DNA of 22,840 nt, taken from IMG/VR virus record IMGVR_UViG_3300032797_000050, positions 1 through 22,840 of that record; one strand, given 5' to 3'. The DNA comes from a virus. Numbering within the stretch: the first letter of the stretch is position 1; each line of letters starts with the position of its first letter. The notes below the pieces were generated by a model. The model had not been told where the DNA came from and made no database searches. It was given only the letters and a program-made list of their open reading frames with translations. The position numbers and the translations under genes were made by a program. Of this stretch, positions 21,222 through 22,840 are shown one piece after another.

Positions 21222-21467
21222 CTAAACCTCCTTGTTTTGTTTTTCTTTTTGTGCTTGGATTATGGCTTCCCGTGTATCGATGTCCTTCTGAACCAAATCA
21301 TTAGCTATCTGAGCCCCTTCTAGTTGCTGTAACGTGTCGTCTATTTCATCGACTCGCCGCATGAGCCGAAGGCGTTCATAAGCCAACTTTTGAATTTCCT
21401 TATCAAAGGATTCCTTTCGATTCTTCAGGTTATCAATTACCGGGTCGCCTGTTACACTAATGTTCAT
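21222..21467 (-). CDS. 81-residue coiled-coil protein before the capsid gene
   Basis: ATG at 21467 (MNISVTGDPVIDNLKNRKES) preceded by AAGAGGG at very short spacing; an in-frame TTG at 21500 lies within the previous gene. Residues 14-75 are one or two long charged helices (FDKEIQKLAYERLRLMRRVD, then EIDDTLQQLEGAQIANDLVQ). It ends 2 bases before the capsid start. Helical proteins here can act as a scaffold or chaperone, but none is proven. Function unknown. Confidence 0.55.
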   Translation of the reverse strand: MNISVTGDPVIDNLKNRKESFDKEIQKLAYERLRLMRRVDEIDDTLQQLEGAQIANDLVQKDIDTREAIIQAQKEKQNKEV

Positions 21468-21472
21468 CCCTC

Positions 21473-22504
21473 TTAATTCCAGGCAATGACAGGGATGCAA
21501 TAGATGGTTCCATTGATGTTAATTGGAATCTCATGAGTCGTATTCAGAGCAAGACTCCGTACATCAGCCTTCAGACCAGCACCACGCCCTATTTCAGTCT
21601 GGAACCAACTCTGCTTCGTTCCCAGTGTCCCATCACCCATAACCTGAAAGACAGACTGTGTCGCGGGGGCGCAACCTGCACCGCCCATATTGACCGAAAG
21701 GCCAAAACTCTCCGTAATGGCAGATGAGGCGGTATTTGCGATGGCTATGTACTGGCCATATAAACGAGTCCAAACACCATTCGCATTGTTGCAGTGAACC
21801 TGTGTCCTGATACCCTGTAGGTCACCACCAGCCGCAGCCATCGTGTCCTCAAGACGAACCTTGATGGCATGAATCCTGTCCCCGGATGCGGCCATGATGT
21901 CTACCGGCCTGACGAACAATCCCAAACCCGAAGCCTCTAGTTGTCCACTGGCCTTCTGGTCTGATAACTCTATCTCCAGGTTGTCACCAAACACGCCCAT
22001 GTATACGCCGTAGTTCTTGGAATTGGTCAACTGAGAGGTCATACCATGAACCTTCACAGCTACCAAGTCAGGTGTTCCGGCTTCCAGGTCTGCGGTCACA
22101 TCACCCAATAGATACCCGAACCTTCGATAGTTCTGTGGGTCACTCTGTCCGGATAGGATGTTAGTGTCCGTGCCTGGCACTCTCTTGATATAGACAGGAT
22201 CGCCGGTTGTCAATACATGAGCTGCACCGTTGACTGTACCATCGGAAATACAACCAAAGACATTCAGGAAGAATATCCCCTCAGTATCGATGGTTATGTA
22301 ATCAGTCGCGGCGGCGGCACTATTCATTGCCACACCAACAATTTCATCCCCGACTAGAACGGGGTCACCCTTGTCTACCAATCCGTCTACATAATGGTAG
22401 GGGTGAGTAAGGTAGGATTCCTCAAGTGAGAGGTACCTGCCTTCATTTGTGCTGGAAACTTCGTCTCCAGCGGTTTTACCAGTTGATAAATATAATGCTG
22501 GCAT
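21473..22504 (-). CDS. Capsid decoration protein (DUF2190-like N-terminus)
   Basis: 343 residues, SD AAAGGAGGTAAACAAAT. Residues 40-130 (VDKGDPVLVGDEIVGVAMNS, then ITIDTEGIFFLNVFG and GDPVYIKRVPGTDTN) follow the DUF2190 beta-barrel pattern 'GD.V..g..vGVA.....D.v.v.TeGvf.l.v'. Residues 150-343 are a further beta-rich domain (NYGVYMGVFGDNLEIELSDQ and HAIKVRLEDTMAAAGGDLQG). The preceding partial gene has a related N-terminal fold. Capsid surface or fibre role is inferred from position just before the capsid gene. Confidence 0.65.
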   Translation of the reverse strand: MPALYLSTGKTAGDEVSSTNEGRYLSLEESYLTHPYHYVDGLVDKGDPVLVGDEIVGVAMNSAAAATDYITIDTEGIFFLNVFGCISDGTVNGAAHVLTTGDPVYIKRVPGTDTNILSGQSDPQNYRRFGYLLGDVTADLEAGTPDLVAVKVHGMTSQLTNSKNYGVYMGVFGDNLEIELSDQKASGQLEASGLGLFVRPVDIMAASGDRIHAIKVRLEDTMAAAGGDLQGIRTQVHCNNANGVWTRLYGQYIAIANTASSAITESFGLSVNMGGAGCAPATQSVFQVMGDGTLGTKQSWFQTEIGRGAGLKADVRSLALNTTHEIPININGTIYCIPVIAWN

Positions 22505-22519
22505 ATTTGTTTACCTCCT

Positions 22520-22840
22520 TTATACTTCGGTTTCTGTGGTATAGAACCAGTATGGGTACATCCAGTGAACCTTGACGGCGATCACTTGGGTTATCGGGGC
22601 TCCCTGCCCGGGGTCGGCAATAGGTTCAAGAGCTAGTCCAAAGATCGCAAATGAGGTTGACCATTCATCGAAGATCACCCCACTGGAGTCTATGAATAAC
22701 ACCTGGCCTACTGTTATATCCCCGAAGGCGTTTATACCCGTATTTGTTACCGACAGTCTCCAGACGCCTTCAGTCTCCACTGGTATGGAATCTGTATTTG
22801 CCGTAGCGGATTTCAGAGCTACCCCAACGCCGTCCCAGAA
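22520..22840 (-). CDS. DUF2190-like capsid protein, C-terminal part (cut by window edge)
   Basis: The frame is open to the right edge (FWDGVGVALKSATANTDSIP, then VETEGVWRLSVTNTGINAFG), so the start lies beyond it. The GTG at 22780 is an internal valine. GDITVGQVLFIDSSGVIFDE and FAIFGLALEPIADPGQGAPI, ending VIAVKVHWMYPYWF, match the DUF2190 fold and resemble residues 40-140 of the next gene. These small proteins decorate capsid surfaces. It ends 15 bases before the next start. Confidence 0.65.
   Translation of the reverse strand, partial: FWDGVGVALKSATANTDSIPVETEGVWRLSVTNTGINAFGDITVGQVLFIDSSGVIFDEWSTSFAIFGLALEPIADPGQGAPITQVIAVKVHWMYPYWFYTTETEV

Overview
The window is a piece of a tailed bacteriophage (or prophage) genome, most likely a siphovirus. 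It carries an HK97-type capsid, a tail tube protein, a frameshifted pair of tail assembly chaperones, a short tape measure protein and tail-tip proteins. No contractile sheath gene is visible. All convincing genes lie on the minus strand, so transcription runs from right to left. Promoters of sigma-70 form and strong Shine-Dalgarno (SD) sequences point to a bacterial host, but the species cannot be named from the sequence. Terminase, portal and protease genes are absent and presumably lie beyond the right edge; no endolysin is visible either.

Layout in transcription order. 22.8-20.1 kb: two related small-domain capsid-decoration proteins, a coiled-coil protein and the major capsid protein. 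20.0-12.5 kb: an accessory island between the capsid gene and the head-tail connector genes. It holds a 913-residue collagen-like fibre ending in a C1q/TNF-like head, a methyltransferase, a ParB-like protein, a 947-residue four-domain fusion (ParB-like, methyltransferase, second methyltransferase, GT4 glycosyltransferase) and a beta-sandwich protein. 12.5-9.2 kb: small ORFs, head-tail connector, head closure, HK97 gp10-like protein, an inserted HNH endonuclease, tail terminator and tail tube. 9.2-3.85 kb: chaperones with a -1 frameshift at CCCTTTA, tape measure, a tail hub that seems divided into three overlapping genes, a tail fibre-like protein, an XhlA-like membrane protein and a 53-residue protein, ending at a terminator near 3.74 kb. 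3.6-0 kb: two more HNH endonucleases, a small helix-turn-helix protein, a run of overlapping small genes with Cys motifs, a probable single-strand annealing recombination protein and the start of a PD-(D/E)XK nuclease.

How the genes may work together. The fibre and the enzymes beside it form a tightly packed, translationally coupled cassette. A plausible reading (inference) is that a Gly-Pro-Ser/Thr collagen fibre on the virion is glycosylated, and the sugar methylated, by enzymes encoded next to it, much as BclA of Bacillus spores combines collagen triplets, a C1q-like head and a methylated sugar. Other notable signals are three His/Cys repeats (CxxGHxxC) inserted into the tail hub, twin hairpins directly after the capsid and tail tube genes that compete with SD-sequestering hairpins, and three related HNH endonucleases, two of them with their own promoters.
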